Assembly (NCBI GenBank): GCA_030849965.1 | Contig: JAVDKL010000001.1 | Span: 806,001 to 870,000, forward strand | Length of the DNA: 64,000 nt | Direction of reading: 5' to 3' | Source: Schauerella fraxinea | GTDB taxonomy: Bacteria; Pseudomonadota; Gammaproteobacteria; Burkholderiales; Burkholderiaceae_B | Made by a program: the position numbers and the translations under genes | The notes under the pieces: generated by a model | Databases searched by the model: none | Seen by the model: only the letters and a program-made list of their open reading frames with translations | What the model was told of the DNA's origin: nothing | In this document: piece after piece, positions 34,957-44,404 of the stretch | Position numbering within the stretch: position 1 is the first letter of the stretch | How the letters are laid out: every line of letters starts with the position of its first letter

Positions 34957-35373
34957 TTAGTCTGCCGAGACCTTGGAGCGCAGCTTCTTGATGTCGCCCG
35001 TGCGCACTTTGCCCACCAGACGGCGCTTTTTGGACGCCAGCGTGGGACGGGTCGCTCGGCGGGGCTTGACCGGTTTGGCGGCCTCGCGCAACAGTTCGAC
35101 CAGCCTTTCAAGGGCATCGCTGCGGTTTTTTTCCAGGCTGCGGTACGATTGCGCCTTAATGACGACGACGCCCTCTTTCGTTACGCGGTGATCTGTGCGG
35201 GTTCGCACCGCCTCTTTCAGCGTGTCGGGCAGCCCCGACGCACCCACGTCGAAACGCAAGTGCACCGCGTTGGATACCTTGTTGACATTCTGCCCGCCCG
35301 CGCCCTGCGCGCGAATCATGCTGAGCTCGATGTCGGCGGGGTCGAGGTAGACGTGACCGGTGATGTGAATCAT
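34957..35373 (-). CDS. arfB: Alternative ribosome-rescue factor B (peptidyl-tRNA hydrolase)
   Basis: ArfB (YaeJ) of 138 residues releases ribosomes stalled at mRNA ends. The catalytic GGQ lies in RAQGAGGQNVNKVSNA, followed by the small release-factor domain and a long basic C-terminal tail (KPRRATRPTLASKKRRLV) that in the family enters the empty mRNA channel. The ATG at 35373 gives the normal N-terminus (MIHITGHVYLDP). Longer in-frame starts run into the queE promoter region. It is divergent from queE. Confidence 0.92.
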   Translation of the reverse strand: MIHITGHVYLDPADIELSMIRAQGAGGQNVNKVSNAVHLRFDVGASGLPDTLKEAVRTRTDHRVTKEGVVVIKAQSYRSLEKNRSDALERLVELLREAAKPVKPRRATRPTLASKKRRLVGKVRTGDIKKLRSKVSAD

Positions 35374-35440
35374 AGGTTCGCAGTCTATCGTCATTGGCTG
35401 GGTTTCGCCCAGTCGGATCGCTCTAACCGAACTCTCATGC

Positions 35441-36073
35441 ATGACTTACGCGGCTAAAGAAATTTTCAAAACCCTCCAGGGCGAAGGCGCTCAAGCCGGC
35501 CGAGCTGCCGTCTTCTGCCGCTTTGCCGGTTGCAATCTGTGGTCAGGCCGCGAGGCCGACCGTGCCGCTGCCGTCTGTACCTTCTGCGACACCGATTTCG
35601 TGGGCGTGGACGGCACGGGCGGCGGCAAATTCGCCACCGCCGATGCGCTGGCCGACAACATCGCCGCGCACTGGGGACCCGACCGCGACCACCGTTATGT
35701 GGTGTTTACGGGCGGTGAGCCGTTGTTGCAACTCGACCCCGCGTTGCTGGACGCGATGCATGCGCGCGACTTCGAGGTTGCTATCGAAACCAATGGCACG
35801 CTTGCGCCGCCGCCCGGCATCGACTGGATTTGCGTGAGCCCCAAGGGCCGCGCACCGGTTTGCGTGACCTCAGGACACGAGCTCAAGCTGGTTTATCCGC
35901 AAGTGGATGCGTTGCCCGAGGCTTTCGCGCATCTCGATTTCAAACATTTCTTCATTCAACCGATGGACGGGCCGGCCCGACGCGCCAACACGGAGGCTGC
36001 CGTCAAATTCTGCAGCGATAATCCGCAATGGCGTTTGAGCCTGCAGACCCACAAATACATCGGCATTCCATGA
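35441..36073 (+). CDS. queE: 7-carboxy-7-deazaguanine synthase
   Basis: This is the radical SAM enzyme of queuosine/7-deazapurine synthesis that converts 6-carboxytetrahydropterin to 7-carboxy-7-deazaguanine, 210 residues. The N-terminus KEIFKTLQGEGAQAGRAAVF is typical. The cluster cysteines are in CRFAGCNLW and, after the enlarged proteobacterial insertion, VCTFCDTDF. It overlaps queD by four bases (ATGA). QueC and QueF are not in the window. Confidence 0.95.
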   Translation: MTYAAKEIFKTLQGEGAQAGRAAVFCRFAGCNLWSGREADRAAAVCTFCDTDFVGVDGTGGGKFATADALADNIAAHWGPDRDHRYVVFTGGEPLLQLDPALLDAMHARDFEVAIETNGTLAPPPGIDWICVSPKGRAPVCVTSGHELKLVYPQVDALPEAFAHLDFKHFFIQPMDGPARRANTEAAVKFCSDNPQWRLSLQTHKYIGIP

Positions 36074-36513
36074 TTTCAGTTACCCGCAAACTCGAGTTCG
36101 ACGCCGGACACCGCATTCCCGATCATCGCAGCCAGTGTCGCAATCTGCACGGCCATCGTTATGTGCTTGAAATCACGCTCGCGGGCGACGTGGTATCGCA
36201 AGCCGGCGATTCGGATAACGGCATGGTCATGGATTTTTCAGAGATCAAAAGCATCGCCAAGACCTATCTTGTCGATCTATGGGATCACGCCTTTCTGGTC
36301 TATTCGGGCGACGCCGCCGTGCGAAGCTTTCTCGACACCCTGCCCGATCATAAAACCGTCGTGATCGACTGCATTCCTACCGCCGAAAATCTGGCCCGTG
36401 TGGCGTTCGATACCCTCGCCCCGCACTATGCCGGTCACTTCGGTCAAGCCCTGCGCCTGGCGCGCGTGCGTCTTTACGAAACGCCCAATTGCTGGGCCGA
36501 CTGCGTCGGCTGA
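36070..36513 (+). CDS. queD: 6-carboxytetrahydropterin synthase
   Basis: QueD makes 6-carboxy-5,6,7,8-tetrahydropterin from 7,8-dihydroneopterin triphosphate, the step before QueE. It has 147 residues with the zinc-site histidines in FDAGHRI and NLHGHRY and the catalytic cysteine in QCRNLHGH. The MVMDFSEIK segment is conserved. Start is fixed by the ATGA overlap. Its last 40 bases overlap the 3' end of the converging pdeM gene. Confidence 0.95.
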   Translation: MISVTRKLEFDAGHRIPDHRSQCRNLHGHRYVLEITLAGDVVSQAGDSDNGMVMDFSEIKSIAKTYLVDLWDHAFLVYSGDAAVRSFLDTLPDHKTVVIDCIPTAENLARVAFDTLAPHYAGHFGQALRLARVRLYETPNCWADCVG

Positions 36514-37172
36514 AGCGGCACCACGGCATCGCCGGCCACTGCAAATAATCGATGGCCCGGCGCGGTATCGATATTCCAACCGCCCGTAAACTCGCCGAAT
36601 GCCGGCAGCACGCCAACGGTAGGACCAAAATCGAAACACGGTAACCGTAGTCGTTCGCGGCCGCGGCCGCGCAGCACGGTCACCGGGTGCACATGCCCGC
36701 CGAGCGCATACGAGCCCTCGGACGGCGGCGATTCCGCCGGCGGATAGTGCCAACACGCTACGCCTGCCAGCATATAGGGTTCGTCCACGATGTCGAATCG
36801 CAGAGCTTCCGGCGGATCGCCCGCGCGATCGTCATGGTTGCCGCGCACCAGCACGCAATGCAGGCCAGGCCGCTTGGCGCGCCACACGGCCAACGCGGTC
36901 ATCATCGCGGCGCTTCGCCCCGTTGGACCATGCAGAAAATCACCCAGTACGATCAGGCGCTCGACCGGCCAAGTATCCAGCAATGCATCGAGCCGATCCA
37001 GATTGCCTTGTGTGGTGCCCGCCGGTACCGGTACACCCAATGCGCGAAAGGTTGCCGCCTTGCCGAAATGCGGATCGGCGACGATCAGGCACGCTTGCGC
37101 CGGCCACCAGATCGCCCGTTGCGGCAGGAGCATCCACACATGGCCGTTGACGTTCACGATCGGTGTGCTCAT
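36474..37172 (-). CDS. pdeM: Ligase-associated DNA damage response phosphoesterase PdeM
   Basis: This is a calcineurin-like metallophosphoesterase of 232 residues. Metal-binding motifs are all present: [28 protein letters not shown] and GGHVHPV. PdeM is the standard fourth member of the ligase/exonuclease/helicase repair cluster. Its start overlaps the helicase stop by four bases. The physiological substrate is not settled. A DNA or RNA end-processing role is presumed from context. Confidence 0.92.
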   Translation of the reverse strand: MSTPIVNVNGHVWMLLPQRAIWWPAQACLIVADPHFGKAATFRALGVPVPAGTTQGNLDRLDALLDTWPVERLIVLGDFLHGPTGRSAAMMTALAVWRAKRPGLHCVLVRGNHDDRAGDPPEALRFDIVDEPYMLAGVACWHYPPAESPPSEGSYALGGHVHPVTVLRGRGRERLRLPCFDFGPTVGVLPAFGEFTGGWNIDTAPGHRLFAVAGDAVVPLQPTQSAQQLGVS

Positions 37173-39634
37173 ACGCGATCTGCCGCGCGTTCGAGATCGC
37201 GCACCATGCGCGCCACGCGATCGGCCAATTTCTCGGTCGACAGCTTTTCGCGCATGCGTTCCACCAGAAGCGGAAAGGCAAAGGGCGACGGCCGCTTGAG
37301 CGCGCGAAACACGAGCGTGCTCTCACGCAAGGTGCGCAACGCGCCGCGCAGCCGTTCGAGTTCCAACTCCTGATCCAGCACTTCACGTTCAGCCTGCGAC
37401 AACAACATATTCTCCGGATCGTAATTGCGAAAAACCTCGTAGAACAAGCCGGACGACGCCTGGATCTGGCGCGCGCTTTTCGAGGCGCCCGGGTAGCCTT
37501 GAAACACCAGCCCCGATACCCGCGCGATCTCGCGGAAGCGGCGCTGCGCCAGTTCACCTGCGTTCAAACTGGCCAAAATATCTTCATGCAGGCGCGCCTC
37601 CGAAAACAGCTCCGGCGTGAGCACCGGTGCCCAATCGAAATCGTCCGGGGTCAATAACGTCAATCCGTAATCGTTGACGGCGATCGAAAACGTGGCCGGG
37701 CTGCTGCTCGCCACACGCCAGGCCAGCAGACTTCCCAATCCCAAATGCGCATGCCGGCCACCAAACGGATAGAGGAACAGATGTGTGCCCTCGCGCGAAT
37801 GCAGCGTTTCGACCACCACGCGTCCGCGCCCCGGCAGTGCCGACCATTCGGCCTGCAAGGCCAATAGTGGCGCCACGCAACGCAATTCGGGGCTGTTGTA
37901 CTGCCCCGCCGCAGCGTCGTCCAGGGCGTCCACCACTGCCTCGGCGAGCTCGCTCGACAGCGGCATGCGCCCGCCGTTCCAGCGCGGCACGGCAGCGCGC
38001 GCGCCCGTGGCCCGCCGCACATATGCCGTCATTTCGTGCGTGCGCACGAGCTCGAGCAGACGACCGGCAAACAGGAAGCAGTCGCCCTTCTTCAGGCGTG
38101 CGATGAAGCTCTCTTCCACCGTACCCAGACGCGCCCCGCCGCCGCGGCCAGACCAATAACGCACGGTCATGTTGGCATCGCCCACGATCGTGCCGATGCT
38201 CATGCGATGACGCCGCGCCACGACCGGATCGGGCACGCGCCAGATGCCCGCTTCATCGGGCACCGCGCGGCGGTAGTCGGGATAGGCGCCGAGCGATCGT
38301 CCGCCTTGTCGAATGAAGTCCAGCACCCAGGCCCATTCCGATTCGGTCAACGACCGGTACGCATGCGCCTGGCGCACTTCCGCATACAACGCATCGGCGT
38401 GAAATCCGCCGCCCAGTGCCACCGTGACCGCATGCTGCACCAGCACGTCGAGCGGCTTGTCGGGCGAGCGCCGCGACTCGATATGTCCGGCCCGCGCGGC
38501 TGCCCTCGCCGCGGCGGCTTCCACCAATTCCAGGCTGTGTGTGGGCACCATGGTCACGCGCGACGGCCGACCCGGCGCATGACCCGAGCGCCCGGCCCGT
38601 TGCAAGAGCCGTGCGACGCCTTTGGGCGAACCGATCTGCAGCACTCGTTCGACAGGCAGAAAATCCACGCCCAGATCCAGACTCGACGTGCAGACCACCG
38701 CCTTCAACTTTCCGGCCTTCAAGCCCTGCTCGACCCAGTCGCGGGCCGATTTTGCCAACGAGCCATGATGCAGCGCCAGCACCCCGGCCCATTCCGGACA
38801 GGCTTCCAGAAGCGCCTGGTACCAGCGCTCAGCTTGCGAACGCGTATTCACGAAAATCAAGGTGTTCGAATGCTGCGCGATTTCGTCCACCACGGCAGGC
38901 AGCATCGACATGCCCATGTGGCCGGCCCAGGGAAACCGTTGCGGCGTGGGCGGAATGAGCGTGTCGATGGTGATCGACTTGGGAACCTTGCCCTGCACTT
39001 GCACGCCGTCGCTCGCGCGGTCTGCAGGGAGCAACGCCGCCATCGCTTCGGGCAGGTTTCCCAGGGTTGCCGACAAACCCCACACCACAAGATCCGGCTG
39101 CCACTGGCGCAAGCGCGCCAACGCCAACTGCACTTGCACGCCGCGCTTGTTACCCAGGAGCTCATGCCATTCGTCGACGATCACAGCGCGCACATTTGAC
39201 AGCCGCGCTTGCGCGTCTTTGTGCGCCAACATCAACGACAGACTTTCCGGCGTCGTGATCAACGCGGTGGGTAAGCGGCGATCCTGCTTGGCACGCACAC
39301 TCGATATCGTATCGCCACTGCGCACGCCCACCGTCCAGCCACAATCGAGATCGGCCAAAGGCGCGTTCAATGCGCGCTCCGTATCGGCCGCCAATGCTCG
39401 CATGGGCGTCAACCACAGCACGGTCAGCGGCGGCGCCACCCGCGCGGCCGGCTTCTTTGCGCCAAAGGCCTGCAATGCACCAAGCCATGCGGCATAGGTT
39501 TTGCCAGCGCCAGTAGTGGCGTGCAGCAGCCCGCTTTTGCCCTGCCGCATCGCCGTCCACACCTCGCGCTGAAACGCGAACGCCTTCCAGCCCTGCCCTG
39601 CAAACCACGCCCGCACCTCCTGGCCGATCGTCAT
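37169..39634 (-). CDS. Ligase-associated DEXH-box helicase (Lhr-like)
   Basis: This is an 821-residue superfamily 2 helicase with the Lhr-type core. Walker A is ATTGAGKT, the DExH box is VDEWHELLG, motif III is WGLSATLGN, and [11 protein letters not shown] and QRAGRSGH form the later helicase motifs. C-terminal winged-helix and beta-barrel regions follow as in Lhr-core proteins. It is shorter than full Lhr (about 1500) and belongs to the ligase-associated subclass. It overlaps the ligase gene upstream (ATGA) and pdeM downstream. Confidence 0.94.
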   Translation of the reverse strand: MTIGQEVRAWFAGQGWKAFAFQREVWTAMRQGKSGLLHATTGAGKTYAAWLGALQAFGAKKPAARVAPPLTVLWLTPMRALAADTERALNAPLADLDCGWTVGVRSGDTISSVRAKQDRRLPTALITTPESLSLMLAHKDAQARLSNVRAVIVDEWHELLGNKRGVQVQLALARLRQWQPDLVVWGLSATLGNLPEAMAALLPADRASDGVQVQGKVPKSITIDTLIPPTPQRFPWAGHMGMSMLPAVVDEIAQHSNTLIFVNTRSQAERWYQALLEACPEWAGVLALHHGSLAKSARDWVEQGLKAGKLKAVVCTSSLDLGVDFLPVERVLQIGSPKGVARLLQRAGRSGHAPGRPSRVTMVPTHSLELVEAAAARAAARAGHIESRRSPDKPLDVLVQHAVTVALGGGFHADALYAEVRQAHAYRSLTESEWAWVLDFIRQGGRSLGAYPDYRRAVPDEAGIWRVPDPVVARRHRMSIGTIVGDANMTVRYWSGRGGGARLGTVEESFIARLKKGDCFLFAGRLLELVRTHEMTAYVRRATGARAAVPRWNGGRMPLSSELAEAVVDALDDAAAGQYNSPELRCVAPLLALQAEWSALPGRGRVVVETLHSREGTHLFLYPFGGRHAHLGLGSLLAWRVASSSPATFSIAVNDYGLTLLTPDDFDWAPVLTPELFSEARLHEDILASLNAGELAQRRFREIARVSGLVFQGYPGASKSARQIQASSGLFYEVFRNYDPENMLLSQAEREVLDQELELERLRGALRTLRESTLVFRALKRPSPFAFPLLVERMREKLSTEKLADRVARMVRDLERAADRV

Positions 39635-41274
39635 TGCGGCAAGAGTTCTGAGAGGGTTGCCAACGTATCGGCCTCCTCGATTTTTTTATCAGTGCGCCAC
39701 CGCAGCATGCGTGGAAAGCGCACCGCGATGCCGCTCTTGTGGCGAGCGCTGCGGGCGATGCCTTCAAACCCCAGTTCAAACACCTGCGAAGGCTGAAGAC
39801 TGCGTACCGGACCGAATTTCTCGATCGTCGTCGATCGGACGATGGCGTCCACCTTGCGAATCTCGGCATCGGTCAAGCCCGAATAAGCCTTGGCGAACGG
39901 CACCAGCTTGCGCGCTGGGTCGCCTTCCGGCGCGTCCCATACCGCAAATGTGTAGTCGGTATAAAGGCTCGCCCGCCGGCCATGGCCGCGCTGCGCATAC
40001 AACAACACGGCGTCGATGGCGAATGGGTCGACCTTCCACTTCCACCATGTGCCGCTCGCCTTGGTGCGGCCCACGCCGTAATGCGCTTCGCGATGCTTGA
40101 GCATCATCCCTTCCACGCCAAGCGCGCGCGAGGCTTCGCGTTGCTGCGCCAGTGCGTCCCAGGTATCCCCGTTCAGCAACGGCGACACCTGCAACCCGGC
40201 ATCCGTCACGGTAGCGGCGACGGCCTCGAGTTGCGCGCGCCGCGCGGATTGCGGCAGCGTGCGCAGGTCTGCGCCTTGCACCTCGAGGATGTCGAATGCC
40301 ATGAATGACACCGGAATATCCTTAAGCAGTTTTGGGCCAACGGTCTTGCGGCCGAGGCGCTGTTGAAGCGCGGCAAACGGTTGCACGCGATCGTCGCGCC
40401 ACACCACGATTTCGCCATCGAGCACCGTGCCGTCGGCCAATTGCCCGCCAATGCGGATCAATTCCGGAAAGCGATCGGTGACCAGTTCCTCGCCGCGCGA
40501 CCACACATGTACTTCGCCCGCACGACGCACGATCTGCGCACGGATGCCGTCCCATTTCCATTCGATCTGCCATTGATCGGGCGCGCCCAGTTGGACGTCG
40601 AAAGTCGCGTGCGAAGTTTGCAACGGATGGGCAAGAAAAAAGGGATACGGCTGGGCACCGGCTTGTACGTGGGCATCGTCGGATGCCGGCGCAATCAGGC
40701 GCGCGTAGGCCGCAGCATCGGGACGTGCCGACACGTCCGTGTATCCGATCAAACGATGCGCCACCTGCTTCGCGTCCAACTCGCCCACTTGCGCCAATGC
40801 CTTGGTCACCGACAACTTCGAGACGCCCACCCGCAGGCTACCGGTCAAGAGCTTCGCGCAGACAAACCGCTCTACCGTCCCCAGCGGCGCAAAGTAAGTG
40901 GTGAGATGGGCGATCAAATCCTCGGGCGGCTGGCCGCGCAGCGGCAGCAGACGCTCATGCATCCACTGCGCCAGCCCAGTGTCATCATCGCCGCTTCCCG
41001 CCGGCAGCAGCAACGACAAGGTCTCGGCCAGATCACCCACCGCCTCATAGCTTTCCTCGAACAACCAGAGGGGCACACCTGAAATTTTGACCGCAAATTC
41101 GCGCAAGACCTTGACCGGCACGAGTTGGCGCGGTTTGCCGCCCGCCAGGAAATACACGGCCCACGCCGCATCGGCGGGCGCGGCCTGTTTGAAGTAGGCC
41201 ACCATCGCGGCCAGCTTGGCGTTGTTGGACGTGGTCGCATCCAGGGCTGCGTAAAGCTCGGCGAAAGCCTTCAT
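39631..41274 (-). CDS. ATP-dependent DNA ligase, repair-cluster type
   Basis: This is a 547-residue ligase that seals nicks using ATP. An N-terminal all-helical domain (about 1-200) leads to the adenylation domain with the active-site lysine in WKWDGIR. Motif III is LDGEIVVW, motif IV EGMMLKH and motif V WWKWK, and an OB-fold C-terminus follows. It is distinct from the NAD-dependent replicative LigA expected elsewhere. Four-base overlaps with both neighbours tie it to the exonuclease and helicase. Confidence 0.95.
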   Translation of the reverse strand: MKAFAELYAALDATTSNNAKLAAMVAYFKQAAPADAAWAVYFLAGGKPRQLVPVKVLREFAVKISGVPLWLFEESYEAVGDLAETLSLLLPAGSGDDDTGLAQWMHERLLPLRGQPPEDLIAHLTTYFAPLGTVERFVCAKLLTGSLRVGVSKLSVTKALAQVGELDAKQVAHRLIGYTDVSARPDAAAYARLIAPASDDAHVQAGAQPYPFFLAHPLQTSHATFDVQLGAPDQWQIEWKWDGIRAQIVRRAGEVHVWSRGEELVTDRFPELIRIGGQLADGTVLDGEIVVWRDDRVQPFAALQQRLGRKTVGPKLLKDIPVSFMAFDILEVQGADLRTLPQSARRAQLEAVAATVTDAGLQVSPLLNGDTWDALAQQREASRALGVEGMMLKHREAHYGVGRTKASGTWWKWKVDPFAIDAVLLYAQRGHGRRASLYTDYTFAVWDAPEGDPARKLVPFAKAYSGLTDAEIRKVDAIVRSTTIEKFGPVRSLQPSQVFELGFEGIARSARHKSGIAVRFPRMLRWRTDKKIEEADTLATLSELLPQ

Positions 41275-42278
41275 GCTGCATCGGCCTCCACGTCGTCCTC
41301 TTCACTGCCGTACTCGGTCTTGAATGCCCGGCCGTCCAGCCCCTGCTCGTCGAGCCAGCGCACCAGGGTGGCCACGCTGCCGTGGGTGACGTACACCTGC
41401 TGGGCGCCCGTGCCGGTGATGGCCTGCATGAGTCCCGGCCAATCCGCATGATCCGACATCACAAACCCACGATCGACGCCGCGCCGCCGGCGCGCGCCGC
41501 GCAGCCGCATCCAGCCGCTCGCGAAGCTGTCGACGTAGTCGCCAAATCGCCGCATCCACGGCGTGCCTTGCGCCGAGGGGGGCGCCACCACAAGCGCACG
41601 GTTCAAGGGCGTGTCGGCAGTGAGATCGGAAACGCGCAGAGTGGCCGGAAGCGCCACGCCCGCTTCACGGTAGACGGCATTGAGGCGTTCCACCGCGCCA
41701 TGCACCACGATGGGTCCGATATCCGCTTCAAGACCATGCAGTAGCCGCTGCGCTTTTCCAAATGCATAACAGAATACGATCGACGTGCGCCCCTCGGCAG
41801 CATTGGCACGCCACCAGGCATTAATATCGGCATTCAAAACGGCGGGCGGATCCCAACGATATATGGGCAATCCGAAGGTCGATTCTGTAATAAACGTGTG
41901 ACAAGGGACAGGCTCAAATGGCGTACAGGTACCGTCATCCTCAACCTTATAGTCACCTGACGCGACCCACACCTCGCCACGATAGGCCACCCGCACTTGC
42001 GCTGACCCCAGCACATGCCCGGCGGGGTGAAAGCTAATGGACACGTCGTTGTGAATGCGCGGCTCACCATAGGCAAGAGTTTCGAGCCGAATATCCCCCA
42101 AACGCGCGTCCAACACACCGCGGCTTTGGTGCACCGCCAGATAATGTTGATGACCGACTCGCGCGTGGTCCGAATGCCCATGCGTGATTACCGCGCGATC
42201 GACCGGACGCCATGGATCAATATAGAAATCGCCGGGGGGGCAATACAATCCTTCTGGACGAGCGACGATCAGATCCAT
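41271..42278 (-). CDS. Ligase-associated DNA damage response exonuclease (MBL-fold)
   Basis: This is a metallo-beta-lactamase/beta-CASP-like nuclease of 335 residues related to SNM1/CPSF nucleases. The metal motif THGHSDHARVGH, the FHPAGHVLGSAQ strand, SGDYK and the late SDHADWPGLM histidine are intact. The ATG at 42278 begins the family N-terminus (MDLIVARPEGLYCPPGDFYIDPW). It is the promoter-proximal gene of the four-gene repair operon and is divergent from the glycogen cluster. Confidence 0.92.
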   Translation of the reverse strand: MDLIVARPEGLYCPPGDFYIDPWRPVDRAVITHGHSDHARVGHQHYLAVHQSRGVLDARLGDIRLETLAYGEPRIHNDVSISFHPAGHVLGSAQVRVAYRGEVWVASGDYKVEDDGTCTPFEPVPCHTFITESTFGLPIYRWDPPAVLNADINAWWRANAAEGRTSIVFCYAFGKAQRLLHGLEADIGPIVVHGAVERLNAVYREAGVALPATLRVSDLTADTPLNRALVVAPPSAQGTPWMRRFGDYVDSFASGWMRLRGARRRRGVDRGFVMSDHADWPGLMQAITGTGAQQVYVTHGSVATLVRWLDEQGLDGRAFKTEYGSEEDDVEADAA

Positions 42279-42671
42279 AACCGTTATTTTTGACAAAAGT
42301 TCCACGCTAATACGCAAGAAGCGCGCCATCGCGTTGAAATAAACGCCAGGCATCCTCCAAATATCCTTCCGAATTCGTGCGTAATGCATTAAAGCGGGGC
42401 GAATTGGGGTCCATTTTGGTGCAGTGCACACCAAATAAGTGCATGCTGTGGGATGTGGAGCCTATGGCCGCATCGCAGGCACGGAAGTTGCTTAGTTTCA
42501 AACGGAATTTATGAATGGGTGATTTGTTTCGGCACTGCAACAGCTTTTTTGCAGTATCGACCCCCGCCGGCCTTATTGAGCACCGGCGCCGGCTTAAGCG
42601 AACCACTCTCCGAATCGGGCCGGAATTGCCTGAGCAGATGCGCCTCACGCATCGACATAGGAGTGCTTACT
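42279..42671. other. 393-bp divergent region between repair operon and glucan operon
   Basis: No convincing gene is found in it. It holds an inverted repeat at 42415-42435 (separate entry) and, just before 42672, the ribosome site AGGAG (42658-42662) of glgA. The left part is AT-richer than the surroundings, as expected for promoters in both directions. I could not fix -35/-10 pairs with proper spacing. Confidence 0.5.
42415..42435. promoter_or_regulatory. Inverted repeat, possible operator of the glucan operon
   Basis: TTTGGTG (42415-42421), seven bases, then CACCAAA (42429-42435): perfect 7-bp arms in the middle of the divergent region. It is not followed by a T-run, so a regulator site is likelier than a terminator. 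The regulator is unknown. Confidence 0.45.
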
Positions 42672-44342
42672 GTGGCGTTGAAAATTTTGGCTGTGACTTC
42701 GGAAGCTTATCCCCTCGCAAAGACGGGCGGGTTAGGTGATGCAATCAGTGGCATGGCGCGCGCGTACGACAAGCAGGGTGGCGATTTGACGCTGCTCTTG
42801 CCGGCGTACCGCGGCGTGATCGACCAAGTGGAGAATGCGCGCGAAGTCGCGCCCCTGCGCGGTCTGCCGGGTGGCGAAGCCACGCTGATTTCCGCCTATT
42901 GCGACGAGCTTGGGCTGCCGGTGTTACTGCTTAAAAACGACGCTTTGTTCGATCGCGACAATCTGTATGTCGACGAGAACGGGCAGGAATACGAAGACAA
43001 CCCGGTGCGCTTCGCCGCATTGGCGCATGCGGCCACCCGCATTGCGGCGGGCCATACGCCCCTACCCGCTCCGCACGTCGTGCATGCCAATGACTGGCAC
43101 GCCGCGCTGATTCCGCTCTTCATGCATCAAGCCGGCGTGAAGAAGGTCAAAAGCGTATTGACCGTTCACAATCTGGCCTTCCAAGGCGTGTACGACATGT
43201 CGCTGGCCCCCAAGCTGGGCATCGCGCCCGAGTATCTGACGCCCGATGGCATCGAATTCTGGGGCAAGCTCAATTTCATGAAGGCCGGCATTCTGTTTGC
43301 CGACCGCATCACGGCCGTCAGCCACACATACGCTCGCGAAATCCTCACGCCGAAGTTCGGTTGCGGGTTGGAAGGCGTACTGCAGAGCCGCGCCGATTCG
43401 CTTGTTCCCGTGCCCAACGGCATTGATGTCGACGTCTGGGATCCGGACCGTGCCGAGCAAATCCCGCATCGTCGCTTCAACGCGAATGACCTCACCAACA
43501 AGGCCACCTGCAAGCGCGAGCTGCAGGAAGCATTCGGCCTGACGGTCGATCCCACATCCACGTTGATGGTGATGGGCAGCCGATTGACCACGCAGAAGAT
43601 GGCTGACCTGGCCGCGGAAGCCATTCCGCGCGCCTTGGATAAGCATCCGAATCTGCAAGTGGCGTTGATCGGACAAGGCGACAAGCGCCTGGAACACGCG
43701 CTGAAATCGGCCACGGAACGCTTTCCCCATCGCTTTTCGGTGCGGATCGGCTTTAACGAAAAAACCGCCCACTTGCTGCACGCCGGTGGCGACATTCTGC
43801 TGCATGGCAGCCGCTTCGAGCCGTTCGGCCTGACGCCGATCTATGCCATGCGCTATGGCACGTTGCCGATCGGCTCCAAGACGGGCGGCATGGCCGACAC
43901 GATCTCGGACCCCGGTGTCGGCAGCAGCGCGGATGCCGCACAGCATGCCAGCGGCTTCCTGTTCGAAGGCGAAACAGTGGATGCGATGTCGGACGCGATC
44001 GATCGCGCTGTCACCTTGCACGCTGAGCAGCCCGATCTGTGGCGCAAGATGCAATACAACGGCATGACCGCCGATTTCAGCTGGGACCGTTGCGCGCCGG
44101 TTTATGCGCAATTATTCAAGTCGATCGTGCCGGTCGAATTGACGGTGGCGCCTGCGCCGCTGGTCGTGCCGGTCGCCAAGCCGTCGCCCGTTCGCGCGGT
44201 GGGCACCGCCGCAAGCGCACTGCCCAAAACCGCAATGGCGAAGGCCGTTGCGACGGCGGGCAAGGCAGTTGCTGCAAGGCGCAAAGCCCGCTCCGACGAT
44301 ACCCGTCAGGAGCGACTCCTGCCGGGAGCCGCGGCCGCCTGA
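42672..44342 (+). CDS. glgA: Glycogen (starch) synthase with basic C-terminal tail
   Basis: This is a GT5 glucosyltransferase that adds glucose from ADP-glucose to alpha-1,4-glucan; some relatives can make maltose 1-phosphate. The GTG start at 42672 follows AGGAG and yields VALKILAVTSEAYPLAKTGGLGD with the KTGGLGD donor site. PVPNGIDVDVWDP and HGSRFEPFGLTPIYAMRYGT are conserved. The enzyme proper ends near residue 490. About 65 further residues form an Ala/Pro/Lys/Arg-rich tail (AMAKAVATAGKAVAARRKAR) not usual in GlgA, for a total of 556. It is the first gene of the glucan operon. Confidence 0.92.
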   Translation: MALKILAVTSEAYPLAKTGGLGDAISGMARAYDKQGGDLTLLLPAYRGVIDQVENAREVAPLRGLPGGEATLISAYCDELGLPVLLLKNDALFDRDNLYVDENGQEYEDNPVRFAALAHAATRIAAGHTPLPAPHVVHANDWHAALIPLFMHQAGVKKVKSVLTVHNLAFQGVYDMSLAPKLGIAPEYLTPDGIEFWGKLNFMKAGILFADRITAVSHTYAREILTPKFGCGLEGVLQSRADSLVPVPNGIDVDVWDPDRAEQIPHRRFNANDLTNKATCKRELQEAFGLTVDPTSTLMVMGSRLTTQKMADLAAEAIPRALDKHPNLQVALIGQGDKRLEHALKSATERFPHRFSVRIGFNEKTAHLLHAGGDILLHGSRFEPFGLTPIYAMRYGTLPIGSKTGGMADTISDPGVGSSADAAQHASGFLFEGETVDAMSDAIDRAVTLHAEQPDLWRKMQYNGMTADFSWDRCAPVYAQLFKSIVPVELTVAPAPLVVPVAKPSPVRAVGTAASALPKTAMAKAVATAGKAVAARRKARSDDTRQERLLPGAAAA

Positions 44343-44404
44343 CGGCCGTCGGTCCAGCTTCCCGAAAGGAGCCCTGCACACCCCCTACACTACTAGGACA
44401 TCCT

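Noticed and set aside
42290-42313. TTGACA (42290-42295) and TAATAC (42308-42313) as a glgA promoter
   Set aside because: The spacer is only 12 bases, too short for a sigma-70 promoter.
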